Assembly (NCBI GenBank): GCA_947175555.1
Contig: CAMWNK010000014.1
Location: 1 to 37,320 of the forward strand
Origin: an uncultured Clostridia bacterium
GTDB taxonomy: Bacteria > Bacillota > Clostridia > Christensenellales > UBA3700
Length of the DNA stretch: 37,320 nt
Direction of reading: 5' to 3'
Part shown: positions 17,734 to 25,069 of the stretch, in pieces
Layout of the letters: every line of letters starts with the position of its first letter
How positions within the stretch are numbered: position 1 is the first letter of the stretch
Position numbers and translations under genes: made by a program
Notes under the pieces: model-generated
What the model saw: only the letters and a program-made list of their open reading frames with translations
The model's database searches: none
Told to the model about the DNA's origin: nothing

Positions 17734-17761
17734 AATCTATGCCGATTATGTCGGATTATTT
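17734..17761 (-). promoter_or_regulatory. Possible SigE-type promoter of sigK
   Basis: Minus strand CATAGATT (17734-17741; consensus CATACANT) with AAATAAT (17755-17761) 13 bp upstream. The -10 matches well, the -35 is weak and the spacing is slightly short. SigE control of sigK would fit Bacillus. Confidence 0.3.
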
Positions 17762-17782
17762 CCTTTTATTGATTTTTGCATT

Positions 17783-17807
17783 AAAAAAGTCGCCTTACGG
17801 CGACTTT
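17783..17807 (-). terminator. Rho-independent terminator after nrdR
   Basis: Minus strand AAAGTCGCC, loop GTAA, GGCGACTTT, then T-rich sequence; it begins 9 nt after the nrdR stop. Confidence 0.9.
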
Positions 17808-17815
17808 GCTTTAAC

Positions 17816-18277
17816 TTAAGATTTCCTTTTACTGACTAAATCGTTTATCTCCGACAGCCAACTGTTGATGTCCTTGAACTGCCTGTGTACCGCCGCAAAG
17901 CGCACGTACGCGACTTCGTCTATCTGCTTGAGCCCGTCCATTATCATCTCGCCTATCTCGGACGAAGTAACTTCCTGATCGAGGTGATTGGCTACTCGCT
18001 TCTCGATATCGGAGGCAAGCTCGTCTATCTGCTGCATGGATACGGGGCGCTTCTCGCACGCCTTGACAATGCCCTGCTTTACCTTCTGTACGGAAAAGGT
18101 CTGCCGACAACCGTTCTTCTTGATAACCATTACGGGAGTGAGTTCTATGGTCTCGTAAGTGGTATATCTCTTACCGCAATTAATACACTCTCGTCTGCGT
18201 CTGATAGATGTGCCGTCGTCGTTGAGACGGGAATCGATTACTTTGCTGTCAATACAGCCGCAAAACATGCATTTCAT
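17816..18277 (-). CDS. nrdR: NrdR, ATP/dATP-sensing repressor of ribonucleotide reductase genes
   Basis: 153 residues, the normal length. The N-terminal zinc ribbon has Cys at 3, 6, 31 and 34 (MKCMFCGC, ECINCGKRYTTYE) and the DNA-contacting basic stretch SIRRRREC. The ATP-cone domain (about 49-139) starts VIKKNGCRQTFSVQKVKQGI and contains EVAYVRFAAVHRQFKDI. NrdR represses nrd operons when dATP is high. GGAGG lies 6 nt before the ATG at 18277. No nrd gene is in the window, so it acts in trans. The single-gene unit has its own promoter and terminator. Confidence 0.96.
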   Translation of the reverse strand: MKCMFCGCIDSKVIDSRLNDDGTSIRRRRECINCGKRYTTYETIELTPVMVIKKNGCRQTFSVQKVKQGIVKACEKRPVSMQQIDELASDIEKRVANHLDQEVTSSEIGEMIMDGLKQIDEVAYVRFAAVHRQFKDINSWLSEINDLVSKRKS

Positions 18278-18299
18278 ATGCGACCTCCGCTTTTTTTCT

Positions 18300-18329
18300 A
18301 TTATAGCATTTTATAAAATAAAATGTCTA
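18300..18329 (-). promoter_or_regulatory. Promoter of nrdR
   Basis: TAGACA (18324-18329) and TATAAT (18300-18305) on the minus strand, 18-bp spacing; the leader holds a GGAGG site. The 174-bp gap to ymxH otherwise shows no clear terminator. Confidence 0.65.
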
Positions 18330-18451
18330 CAATAGATACATTTTTATGGGCAAAATCTCTCTGCCGTCTCAATACATTGCAAATTAAACAATGCTTAATA
18401 AAAACAGAGCGCATAGAAAATATCTATCGATTGATTACCTATAAAAAGCTA

Positions 18452-18730
18452 TCAGCAGTCGTTGCCCGACACGGGACACATGGGAGGCGCGTCGCCCAAT
18501 CTTACCAGTATCGTATCCTCGCCGATATTCACGATACACTTCCAGGGAATGAATATGCTCTCTTCTCCCGATACGCTCTTAAAAAACTTCTTCTCTCCAG
18601 GGACTATTATTCCTACTATCGTACCCTGCCGAGTAAATGCTATATCAAGTATTCGTCCCAGCTTCTTGCCGTCGACAATATTAATTACTTCTTTCTCTCT
18701 CAGTTCGCAAAAAGTTAAATCAGATACCAT
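18452..18730 (-). CDS. ymxH: YlmC/YmxH family PRC-barrel sporulation protein
   Basis: 92 residues. SDLTFCELREKEVINIVDGK, then GKKLGRILDIAF and FIPWKCIVNIGEDTILVRL, match the YlmC/YmxH family, a PRC-barrel fold found next to sigG or in spore-former clusters. The C-terminus adds two Cys (PPMCPVSGNDC) that are not part of the fold. Function is unknown. It lies downstream of sigG. The GGAGGG ribosome site 3 nt before ATG 18730 is contained in a stable inverted repeat described separately. Confidence 0.88.
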   Translation of the reverse strand: MVSDLTFCELREKEVINIVDGKKLGRILDIAFTRQGTIVGIIVPGEKKFFKSVSGEESIFIPWKCIVNIGEDTILVRLGDAPPMCPVSGNDC

Positions 18731-18731
18731 A

Positions 18732-18774
18732 AGCCCTCCAATGCGCTAATTCTCATAATAGCATATGAAGGGCT
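18732..18774 (-). promoter_or_regulatory. Hairpin masking the ymxH ribosome binding site
   Basis: Minus strand 5' arm AGCCCTTCATATGC (18761-18774) pairs with GCATTGGAGGGCT (18732-18744), 13 pairs with one bulged base and one G-U. The 3' arm contains the GGAGGG of ymxH. There is no T run, so it is not a terminator. Confidence 0.55.
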
Positions 18775-18782
18775 ATCGGCAA
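18755..18782 (-). promoter_or_regulatory. Candidate internal promoter of ymxH
   Basis: TTGCCG (18777-18782) and TATTAT (18755-18760), 16-bp spacing. The predicted start near 18748 lies in the loop of the masking hairpin, so these transcripts would lack the 5' arm. Confidence 0.4.
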
Positions 18783-18792
18783 TAATTCTTGC

Positions 18793-19557
18793 TCAGTCGA
18801 TATAATATTTCATAAATGCAAGCGCGCTCTTTTCCAATCGGCTGACCTGCGCCTGCGATATGCCCATTATCGAGGATATCTCCACCTGCGTCTTGCCAAG
18901 ATAATATCTGAGCATGATAATAGTCTTTTCTCTTTGAGGAAGGTCGGATAGCGCTTGCTTAATGGATATATCGTTGATCCAATTATCTTCGCTGCACTTC
19001 TTGTCGCTGATCTGGTCCATGAGATACAGGTTGTCCTCGTTGTCGCTATATACGCACTCCTGCAAAGAGACAGGCTCGCTCACAGCGTCCAGCGCGGTAA
19101 CTACGTCCCTGTACGGCACGTCGATTTCTGCCGCGACTTCCATTAGCGAGGGCTCGCGGGTGCCTGCAGACATCTCCTCTTTAGCCTTAAGCGTCTTGTA
19201 TGCGATATCTCGCATACTCCTGCTCACCTTTATAGACGTTCCGTCCTTAAGAAATCTCCTTATCTCGCCTATAACCATGGGGACGGCGTAAGTGGAAAAG
19301 CGTACGTTGAACGACGCGTCGAAATTATCGATTGCCTTAAGCAGACCTATCATGCCCACCTGAAAGAGATCGTCGCTGTCGGCTTTGTTGCCGAACCTTT
19401 GCACAACGCTCAGCACCAATCTTATATTGGCGAGCACGAATCTGTCGTGAGCGTCTTGATCGCCCCTTTTGATGGCTTCAAGCAGCTCTTCCGCTTCCGC
19501 AGAGCTCAGCCTGGGAAGCGTCTGCGTATTGAGATTTTGAATATTTACCTTGTGCAT
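18793..19557 (-). CDS. sigG: Forespore sigma factor SigG
   Basis: 254 residues. The SigF/SigG-type order is complete: NIRLVLSVVQRFGNKADSDD, DLFQVGMIGLLKAIDNFDAS, FSTYAVPMVIGEIRRFLKDG, SIKVSRSMRDIAYKTL and a region 4 helix-turn-helix GKTQVEISSIMGISQAQVSRLEK. The position after sigE and the N-terminal NLNTQTLPRLSSAEA favour SigG over SigF. It drives late forespore transcription. GGAGG lies 8 nt before the ATG at 19557. It is 113 nt from sigE, so read-through from the spoIIG promoter is possible. Confidence 0.94.
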   Translation of the reverse strand: MHKVNIQNLNTQTLPRLSSAEAEELLEAIKRGDQDAHDRFVLANIRLVLSVVQRFGNKADSDDLFQVGMIGLLKAIDNFDASFNVRFSTYAVPMVIGEIRRFLKDGTSIKVSRSMRDIAYKTLKAKEEMSAGTREPSLMEVAAEIDVPYRDVVTALDAVSEPVSLQECVYSDNEDNLYLMDQISDKKCSEDNWINDISIKQALSDLPQREKTIIMLRYYLGKTQVEISSIMGISQAQVSRLEKSALAFMKYYID

Positions 19558-19594
19558 ATATTAACCTCCGATATGTACAAGGCGCCTCTATCAG

Positions 19595-19623
19595 CAGTAT
19601 TCGCAACTTAATAAAAAATATTC
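19595..19623 (-). promoter_or_regulatory. Possible SigG-type promoter in front of sigG
   Basis: Minus strand GAATA (19619-19623) followed after 17 bp by AATACTG (19595-19601), near the SigG consensus (TGAATA, CATACTA). TTGCGAATA occurs twice in tandem here. Autoregulation of sigG would be expected from the family. Confidence 0.3.
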
Positions 19624-19670
19624 GCAATCCCTTAATTTTACTTTTTCAATCGCTTTGCATAGCAACATTG

Positions 19671-20375
19671 TTATACTAATTTTGTTATTTCCTTTCTCAG
19701 CTTGCTCATAACCTTCTTTTCCAACCGAGATATGTAAGATTGCGATATACCCATGATGTCGGCTATCTCTTTCTGCGTCTTCTTCTCCGTGCCGAGTAAG
19801 CCGAATCGCATCTTGATTATCTGCTTTTCCCTTGGATTGAGCTTATCAAACGACGTAAGCAGTATATCCCTTTCCGCCTCGTTTTCTACATCTTTATAGA
19901 TAATGTCGCTGTCCGTGCCGAGCACGTCCGACAATAGCAGTACGTTGCCTTCCCAATCCACGTTGAGCGGCTCGTCCAAGGACATCTCGCTCTTAATCTT
20001 AGAGCTCTTGCGCAGATACATCAATATCTCGTTCTCAATACATCTGCTTGCATATGTGGCTATCTTTATCTTCTTGCTGCCGTCGAAGGAGTTGACAGCC
20101 TTAATCAATCCTATCGTGCCCACGGATATAAGGTCCTCGATATCGATATTGGTGTTATCGAATTTTTTTGCTATGTATACGACTAATCTGAGATTGCGCT
20201 CTATCAGCTCGGACTTAGCCTCTTCGTCGTCTTGAGACAATCTCTCAATCAGCGCCTGCTCCTCTTCGGGCGACAGCGGCGCGGGCAACGCCTCGCCTCC
20301 GCCGATAAAGTCGACGCGCTCGCTCTCAAACAAGTCAAATAACTTAAGCAGCTTGAGTAAAAATCTTTTTATCAT
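19671..20375 (-). CDS. sigE: Mother-cell sigma factor SigE (pro-SigE)
   Basis: 234 residues. The N-terminal amphipathic segment [16 protein letters not shown] is the membrane-bound pro-sequence cleaved by SpoIIGA; the mature region starts around [16 protein letters not shown]. Core regions [53 protein letters not shown] and the region 4 motif [15 protein letters not shown] are typical. It activates early mother-cell genes. The ATG at 20375 begins one base after the spoIIGA stop with AGAGG upstream, so the protease and its substrate are coupled. Confidence 0.95.
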   Translation of the reverse strand: MIKRFLLKLLKLFDLFESERVDFIGGGEALPAPLSPEEEQALIERLSQDDEEAKSELIERNLRLVVYIAKKFDNTNIDIEDLISVGTIGLIKAVNSFDGSKKIKIATYASRCIENEILMYLRKSSKIKSEMSLDEPLNVDWEGNVLLLSDVLGTDSDIIYKDVENEAERDILLTSFDKLNPREKQIIKMRFGLLGTEKKTQKEIADIMGISQSYISRLEKKVMSKLRKEITKLV

Positions 20376-20376
20376 A

Positions 20377-21162
20377 TCAACCTCTTATTGCGGCAGGTAA
20401 TATTACCTGATATTTAGCAATTTTGCCACGCGAAACGGCAGCGGTTATCTCGCTGACGGAAGTCTCGCTCTCTCCGATAAAGCTAATACGGTCAATGCGT
20501 ATCGTCTTGAGATAAGCCTCTCCCGACACCGTCTTAACCCATATCCCGCCTACCTTTTCCGCGCCGCTTGAAATCAACTTTTTAGCCGTCTTTCCGTCGA
20601 TTATCGCTACGCCCTTGCCATTGTAAGTCAAAGTGTTGCCGGTGTCGATAAATCCGCTGCACAGCAGCTTGCGCCCCTTGATTGTAAGATATATATCGCA
20701 CTCGCTGCCAGTCATCTTGCCACATGCGACATAGCCTCTTATCTGCCTTATTATATAGATGCAAAGGATAACGCCGCCCGATATATATGCAGCTATCAGG
20801 CTGTTGCCCTCTGCAATAAGCGCATACACGCGGCTGTCGGTCATGGAGCGCAGCATTATTATCAGTCCGCCGAGCATAGCCGTTATTGTCAAATATATCA
20901 GCGAAGTAAATATGTATTTGCGTACTCTGCTGTACTTGCATAGAAAAAGCGTAACTATAGGCAGCGTACTTATTTTAATAGCAAGCACGGCAATATTATT
21001 AACGATAAGAGGAAGCACTACCGCCAATACCGTACCTATCACGGACGATAATAATATGCGCACGGTACTGCACCTGCCCTTTATCACGGAAAGAGTCAGA
21101 TATCCAATCATCGCATTAATCGTGAGATTACATATTATTACGTACTCTATGTAAACATCCAT
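20377..21162 (-). CDS. spoIIGA: SpoIIGA, pro-SigE processing aspartic protease
   Basis: 261 residues: five hydrophobic segments in the first 140 residues, then a soluble aspartic-protease domain with [15 protein letters not shown] (Asp173 is the expected catalytic residue in the D-[ST]-G-N motif). The N-terminus [20 protein letters not shown] aligns in pattern with Bacillus SpoIIGA (MKIYLDVIWLLNF), which fixes the start at 21162 rather than a frame extension of 39 codons upstream. No ribosome site at normal distance: a TATAAT box ends 6 nt before the ATG. The protease is activated by SpoIIR after asymmetric division. Confidence 0.93.
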   Translation of the reverse strand: MDVYIEYVIICNLTINAMIGYLTLSVIKGRCSTVRILLSSVIGTVLAVVLPLIVNNIAVLAIKISTLPIVTLFLCKYSRVRKYIFTSLIYLTITAMLGGLIIMLRSMTDSRVYALIAEGNSLIAAYISGGVILCIYIIRQIRGYVACGKMTGSECDIYLTIKGRKLLCSGFIDTGNTLTYNGKGVAIIDGKTAKKLISSGAEKVGGIWVKTVSGEAYLKTIRIDRISFIGESETSVSEITAAVSRGKIAKYQVILPAAIRG

Positions 21163-21168
21163 ATCCCG

Positions 21169-21174
21169 ATTATA
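21169..21174 (-). promoter_or_regulatory. -10 element of the spoIIG promoter, leaderless
   Basis: TATAAT on the minus strand, six bases (CGGGAT) before the spoIIGA ATG. No good -35 at 16-18 bp, as expected for an activator-dependent promoter; a Spo0A box lies about 47 bp upstream of the predicted start. Confidence 0.6.
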
Positions 21175-21205
21175 GTAACGTTGCGACGTACAACGCTTCT
21201 TTTTG

Positions 21206-21212
21206 TGTCGAA
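21206..21212 (+). promoter_or_regulatory. Spo0A box upstream of spoIIGA
   Basis: Plus strand TTGTGTCGAAAG with an exact TGTCGAA core, centred about 47 bp before the predicted spoIIGA transcription start. Spo0A boxes occupy comparable positions at Bacillus spoIIG. Confidence 0.6.
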
Positions 21213-21285
21213 AGATAAAAATCTTATTAGCAATTAAAAGCATGCAAAATAAAGCGCCGATAGGCGTAATCTTGTGCAAAAATAT

Positions 21286-21318
21286 TATAAACTATAGATA
21301 TAACTTCTTTTCCGAAGC
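21286..21318 (+). repeat. Left arm of a 33-bp imperfect inverted repeat
   Basis: Matches the reverse complement of 21811-21843 at 28 of 33 positions; the inner 14 bases (CTTCTTTTCCGAAG core plus one flank) are identical. Each arm contains a short hairpin CTTC-TTTTCC-GAAG. Confidence 0.7.
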
Positions 21319-21533
21319 AAAATCCATACCCGAGGCTATCGAGTATTATCGTTGTCTGCGCATAGTAAATTATCTATTGCTTACACGCAGTATAATTTGC
21401 CTTTTGCAACGCTTGCTTTGCATAGGCAAAGAGTTATGCCGCATATTACGGCGATTGGGCATAAGCGAGGAATTCACGCAACTTGCGCTCTGCACGTCGT
21501 TGACTTGCAGCGCCGCTATCCGCCCATGAAGTC

Positions 21534-21587
21534 ATATCCGCCGCCTATTGCAACCGTATACCTTGAGTTACTATAAGCAGCGGATAT
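21534..21587. other. Potential hairpin in the spoIIGA-ftsZ gap
   Basis: ATATCCGC (21534-21541) and GCGGATAT (21580-21587) form a perfect 8-bp stem around 38 bases. Strand of any transcript is unknown. Confidence 0.35.
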
Positions 21588-21595
21588 CAGTATAC

Positions 21596-21630
21596 AAAAA
21601 ATGCTTATTCAGCATCTTAAGCATATTTTT
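21596..21630. terminator. Bidirectional rho-independent terminator
   Basis: Stem ATGCTTA/TAAGCAT (21601-21607 with 21618-21624). The plus strand continues with ATTTTT and the minus strand with TTTTTT, so it could stop transcripts from both sides. No protein gene ends here, which implies that non-coding transcripts cross this gap. Confidence 0.65.
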
Positions 21631-21686
21631 ATTAATGTAAGCAGTATGATTGAGAAAAGGCAATCTATATCTATTATAATGCCGTA

Positions 21687-21790
21687 TCTACATTAAGGCT
21701 TGTCCTGCGCGCCACGAACGTGCCTAAAAGTAGAAGGTGATAACCGCGTTTGCACCGTCGGAGAGTTACGGAGCGCGCAGTCAATGCCAT
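21687..21790. ncRNA. Candidate structured RNA between ftsZ and spoIIGA
   Basis: CTGCGCGC (21705-21712) pairs perfectly with GCGCGCAG (21773-21780), extended by TTG/CAA and GGC/GCC across small bulges, enclosing 60 nt that can form further small hairpins (GGT-GATA-ACC; CCGT...ACGG). A plus-strand TATAAT at 21675-21680 with TTGAGA 19 bp upstream would start a transcript near 21687. Alternatively the RNA is on the minus strand, from a TATACT box near 21839, ending at the bidirectional terminator. No family is recognised. Confidence 0.4.
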
Positions 21791-21810
21791 ATCGTCTGTC
21801 TACCGCTTGA

Positions 21811-21843
21811 GCTTCGGAAAAGAAGCTACGTCTACAGTATATA
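21811..21843 (-). repeat. Right arm of the 33-bp imperfect inverted repeat
   Basis: Pairs with 21286-21318. It includes a perfect 6-bp hairpin AGCTTC-GGAAAA-GAAGCT (21810-21827). The two arms enclose 492 bp. The flanking parts of the 943-bp gap (21163-22105) hold only the spoIIG promoter and the ftsZ terminator. Confidence 0.7.
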
Positions 21844-21983
21844 CTCCGTTAAATCCGAATTGCAATACCGACTGCCAAAAATTTTTCCGCAAAGCATTGA
21901 AAAAGCATGATAAATCGGACGTATTCCGCCCTCGGCAAAGATATGGCAACAAAAATTACTTTATATAATAAAGTAAACGATAT

Positions 21984-22021
21984 AAAAAACAGCGACGCTT
22001 TACTGCTCGCAAAACGTCGCT
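21984..22021 (-). terminator. Terminator downstream of ftsZ
   Basis: Minus strand AGCGACG (22015-22021) pairs with CGTCGCT (21991-21997), followed by GTTTTTT. It lies 85 nt after the ftsZ stop. Confidence 0.82.
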
Positions 22022-22105
22022 TGATTGATAAAAAATTTTCCTTACCGACACACTTTAGCCTGCATAGCAAGCAAAAATGCGCTTAATAGGTAAATAATAT
22101 CCGCC

Positions 22106-23644
22106 TTATTCGCCGCCCTTCTGTCTCTTCAATCTCTCGAGGAAAGGAGGAATACGCGAGCTGCCGCGATTATCTGCCGTAGGCTGCGGCTCCGCAGGGC
22201 GAGGCTGATTGCCTGCATATCCTTGAGATGATGAAGGATTGTAACGCGGGGGCACAAAACCGCTGCTCACGAAATTATTGCGACCTGCAGCCGTACCCTG
22301 TCCCTGAGGCTGAGCATACGAATTATAGCCGCCTTGCCTGTAATCGGGCTGAGCGTACTGATTGGGCGCGGTATAGCCGCCTCCATACCCTCCCGAAGGC
22401 ATTGCGCCGCGCTCGTTGCCGTAAGCACCAGAAGGCGCGCGGGAATTGTCCGCTCCCTGAGGGGCGTTGTACGTATTGCGCTGCTGATTGCCCGCATTAT
22501 ACTGCGCGCTTGCTCCCGTGTCGTAACTGGTCAGATTATTATAGCCGTCATAGCCGCCTTGGTGCTTCTGCTTATGCTCATACTCGTTGAGCCTGTTCAT
22601 AATATCGTCATAGCCGCCGCTCTTGTTCGCGCCGAGCCTGTCGACTATAGAAGTATCGTTGATATCATAGCTGTTGTATGCAGGTCTCTGAATGGGAGTG
22701 TCGCTGTCAAAGCCGGTAGCTATAATGGTAGCCCTTACCTTATTGGCAAACTCCTCTTCCAATCCTGCGCCGAATATAATGTTGGCGTCGGGATCTGCAA
22801 TCTCTCTCACAAGACCGCAAGCGTACTCTACCTCGTCCAAAGCAAGGTCATGACCGCCCGTAATATTGATAATAATATTCTTTGCGCCCTCGATATTGGT
22901 GTCGAGCAACGGCGACGCTACGGCGGCGCGCATAGCCTTGATAGCCTTATCGGAGCCCGTGCCCTCGCCTATGCCCATGTGCGCCACGCCCTTATTGGAC
23001 ATAACGGACTTTACGTCTGCAAAGTCGAGATTGATAAGCGAAGGTATGACTATAAGGTCGCTTATGGACTGGACAGACTTACGCAATACCTCGTCCGCTT
23101 CTAAAAACGCCTTGACCACGGGCGTGCCCTTGGGCATTATCTGAGTAAGTTTCTGATTGGGAATGACAAGCAAGGTATCGACATAATCCTTAAGTTTCTC
23201 CAAGCCCTGCAAGGCATTGCTCATGCGGCGCTTGCCCTCGAATCCGAAAGGCGTAGTAACTACCGCGATGGTGAGTATGTTCATCTCTTTTGCTATGCTT
23301 GCGATGACGGGAGCGGCGCCTGTGCCCGTTCCGCCGCCCATACCTGCGGTGATGAACAGCAAATCCACGCCCTGAAGCTCCTTCCTCAGCTCCTCTCTCG
23401 ACTCCTCGGCGGCCTTAGCTCCCACATTGGGATCCGCACCCGCGCCCAAGCCCAAAGTCAACTTCTGACCTATCTGAATCTTGGATTGAGCAAGAGACGT
23501 CATCAGCGCCTGCTTGTCCGTATTGACGGCAACAAAATCCGCGCTCTTAATCTCTGCCTTTATCATACGGTTGACAGCGTTGCATCCGCCGCCGCCCGCG
23601 CCTATAACTTTAATTTTGGCAGTGCCTGTTAGATAATCGGACAT
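22106..23644 (-). CDS. ftsZ: FtsZ, tubulin-like cell division GTPase with long Tyr/Gly/Gln-rich linker
   Basis: 512 residues, longer than the usual 380-400. The globular domain (about 1-318) is canonical: [15 protein letters not shown] (13-27), the tubulin signature GGGTGTG (103-109), [10 protein letters not shown] (131-140) and the T7 loop NLDFADV (205-211). Residues about 320-496 are a low-complexity linker rich in Tyr, Gly, Asn, Gln, Pro and Ala. The C-terminal peptide [12 protein letters not shown] (497-508) is intact and should bind FtsA or SepF. The start ATG at 23644 has GGAGG 9 nt upstream and follows ftsA by 2 nt; the two genes form an operon. It forms the cytokinetic ring at the membrane. 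Confidence 0.97.
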   Translation of the reverse strand: MSDYLTGTAKIKVIGAGGGGCNAVNRMIKAEIKSADFVAVNTDKQALMTSLAQSKIQIGQKLTLGLGAGADPNVGAKAAEESREELRKELQGVDLLFITAGMGGGTGTGAAPVIASIAKEMNILTIAVVTTPFGFEGKRRMSNALQGLEKLKDYVDTLLVIPNQKLTQIMPKGTPVVKAFLEADEVLRKSVQSISDLIVIPSLINLDFADVKSVMSNKGVAHMGIGEGTGSDKAIKAMRAAVASPLLDTNIEGAKNIIINITGGHDLALDEVEYACGLVREIADPDANIIFGAGLEEEFANKVRATIIATGFDSDTPIQRPAYNSYDINDTSIVDRLGANKSGGYDDIMNRLNEYEHKQKHQGGYDGYNNLTSYDTGASAQYNAGNQQRNTYNAPQGADNSRAPSGAYGNERGAMPSGGYGGGYTAPNQYAQPDYRQGGYNSYAQPQGQGTAAGRNNFVSSGFVPPRYNPSSSQGYAGNQPRPAEPQPTADNRGSSRIPPFLERLKRQKGGE

Positions 23645-23646
23645 AT

Positions 23647-24801
23647 TTAAGCCCTCCTTAACTTACTGATTATGCGACTGATAAAGCCGCTTTCGCTTTT
23701 TCTTATCTGCGCCTGACGCATCAATGATATCAGCGACGAATATCTCGTATCGTCATATCCGACGACGTTGGGAGATAAAGGCGTAATTGACTTATTAAGA
23801 CACTTGGCAAGATACTTGATTGCTCCGCGGATATTGAATATCGCGTCGCCTGTAGCAAATATCCTCTTGCAAGACTCGTCGTCCGCAACCGCTCCCATAA
23901 CGCCGCTCAGCTTGGCGGCGATATTCTTGATAGAATTCCTCACGACCTCGTTGATTTCTACAGAGCGGTACCTAAGCACCTTGCCGTCCTCTTGAGGGAC
24001 GCTGTAGAACGAGCCGTCGTCATAGTCGCTCATCAAATCTATCTGACCGAACAGCGACATTGCCGCATATATATCTACCCCGAGGCTCTCAGTCAAGTCC
24101 GCAGCTATTACCGCCGCGCCCGTCGTTACGCTCTCCAGCCCTTGCAAGCCGTCTCCTCTGACTCCCGCCACGCTGCACTCGAGAAAGCCTAAATCCACGA
24201 ATATCTCTCCGCTGCTGCGGTAGGACGGATCGAGCAATGTCATCGCCTGAGCGTGCGCCGAGCATATGTATTCTGCCCGAGAGGACTCGGTAGCGGGCAA
24301 TATGTTATTGATAACCGTCGCAAAGGACTTGTGGCACATGATGTACGATAGGAATGACTCCAATCTACCGCCGCTCATGCCTATAGGATCGGTTACCGCT
24401 TCTCCGCCGTCGACCTTGTAGCCCAAAGCGCACTTTTGTATGATATCATAGCTGATACCCGCCGTAAGAGTGCCCCTTTCCGCTATGGAATCAAGCAGCT
24501 TAGCGGTGATTACGCTGCTCTCGCTAATCTTATCGTAAAACACGTCGCCGTAAAATCTGCAAAACGCAGACGGAACGCTTACGTATAAGACCTCGTGTCC
24601 CAAGTGCGGCGGAAGGTGATGATACGCCTTACTTACCGCATCTTCGAAGGTAGAACTGTTAAGCCATTGCCCGTCGAAATAACCCTCGTATTCCTCGGTG
24701 GCAATGCCTGTGATATTAATCAATCCCTTATTGCTGCACTCTCCCGTAGCAAGAGTAACCGTATTGGATCTGACATCGAGTACGCACAGTTCTTTAGCCA
24801 T
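23647..24801 (-). CDS. ftsA: FtsA-like division protein with degenerate nucleotide site
   Basis: 384 residues (FtsA is usually 410-440). Orthology is supported by position before ftsZ, by [12 protein letters not shown] (137-148), by the late [19 protein letters not shown] block (343-361), and by a C-terminal amphipathic membrane helix [13 protein letters not shown] (372-384). However, the three ATP-contact motifs are eroded: phosphate 1 LDIGTS-type is LDVRSN (8-13), phosphate 2 DIGGGTT-type is DLGFLECS (203-210), and the adenosine motif TGGGA-type is ATGDAIF (316-322). It probably tethers FtsZ to the membrane without normal ATP-driven polymerisation (inference). The start at 24801 has no ribosome site; a perfect promoter ends 8 nt upstream. 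Confidence 0.85.
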   Translation of the reverse strand: MAKELCVLDVRSNTVTLATGECSNKGLINITGIATEEYEGYFDGQWLNSSTFEDAVSKAYHHLPPHLGHEVLYVSVPSAFCRFYGDVFYDKISESSVITAKLLDSIAERGTLTAGISYDIIQKCALGYKVDGGEAVTDPIGMSGGRLESFLSYIMCHKSFATVINNILPATESSRAEYICSAHAQAMTLLDPSYRSSGEIFVDLGFLECSVAGVRGDGLQGLESVTTGAAVIAADLTESLGVDIYAAMSLFGQIDLMSDYDDGSFYSVPQEDGKVLRYRSVEINEVVRNSIKNIAAKLSGVMGAVADDESCKRIFATGDAIFNIRGAIKYLAKCLNKSITPLSPNVVGYDDTRYSSLISLMRQAQIRKSESGFISRIISKLRRA

Positions 24802-24809
24802 ATATTTTA

Positions 24810-24838
24810 ATTATAATATAAGAGTGTGTAGCTGTCAA
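24810..24838 (-). promoter_or_regulatory. Perfect sigma-A promoter of ftsAZ, probably leaderless
   Basis: TTGACA (24833-24838) and TATAAT (24810-24815) on the minus strand, 17-bp spacing. Eight bases (TAAAATAT) separate the -10 from the ftsA ATG, giving a leader of 0-2 nt. An 18-bp alternating pyrimidine-purine tract lies 18 bp upstream of the -35. Confidence 0.85.
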
Positions 24839-25012
24839 CGGAATAACGACATATTTTGCGCGCGCACGCGTATAGAAAAATAACTGTTAATTACTCTCAA
24901 TCACTCTCGATACTTACAATCTTCGGAAAAAATCTCACGCTTCTTACTATCCGCCGCCCTATATGCCGGCTATTGTCTCGATAATCTATCGCTCTTATAG
25001 ATATAGGCAATT

Positions 25013-25041
25013 AAAAAGCCGCCTATTATCTCAAGCGGCTA
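25013..25041 (-). terminator. Terminator at the end of the dcw operon (after divIB)
   Basis: Minus strand AGCCGC (25036-25041) pairs with GCGGCT (25018-25023), followed by TTTTT. It separates the mraZ-divIB unit from ftsAZ. Confidence 0.75.
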
Positions 25042-25069
25042 AGTCTATAAGTAACTATCAACCGAAAAA

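Noticed and set aside
21163..21279. 39-codon N-terminal extension of SpoIIGA
   Set aside because: It crosses the Spo0A box and the TATAAT promoter element, and the family start matches the ATG at 21162.
21203..21529. 108-codon plus-strand frame in the ftsZ-spoIIGA gap
   Set aside because: No ribosome site, no recognisable domain, odd composition; the region is better explained by structured non-coding sequence.
21446..21535. 29-codon minus-strand frame (MTSWADSGAASQRRAERKLR...)
   Set aside because: The product looks helical, but there is no good ribosome site and the frame overlaps stem-forming sequence; too weak to call.
21731..21750. Sequence AGAAGGTGATAACCGCG resembling a T-box riboswitch
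   Set aside because: The essential TGGN tRNA-acceptor bulge is not present, no stem I specifier is visible, and no aminoacyl-tRNA or amino acid gene follows.
21849..22070. 73-codon minus-strand frame after ftsZ
   Set aside because: It spans the ftsZ terminator hairpin and shows no coding features.
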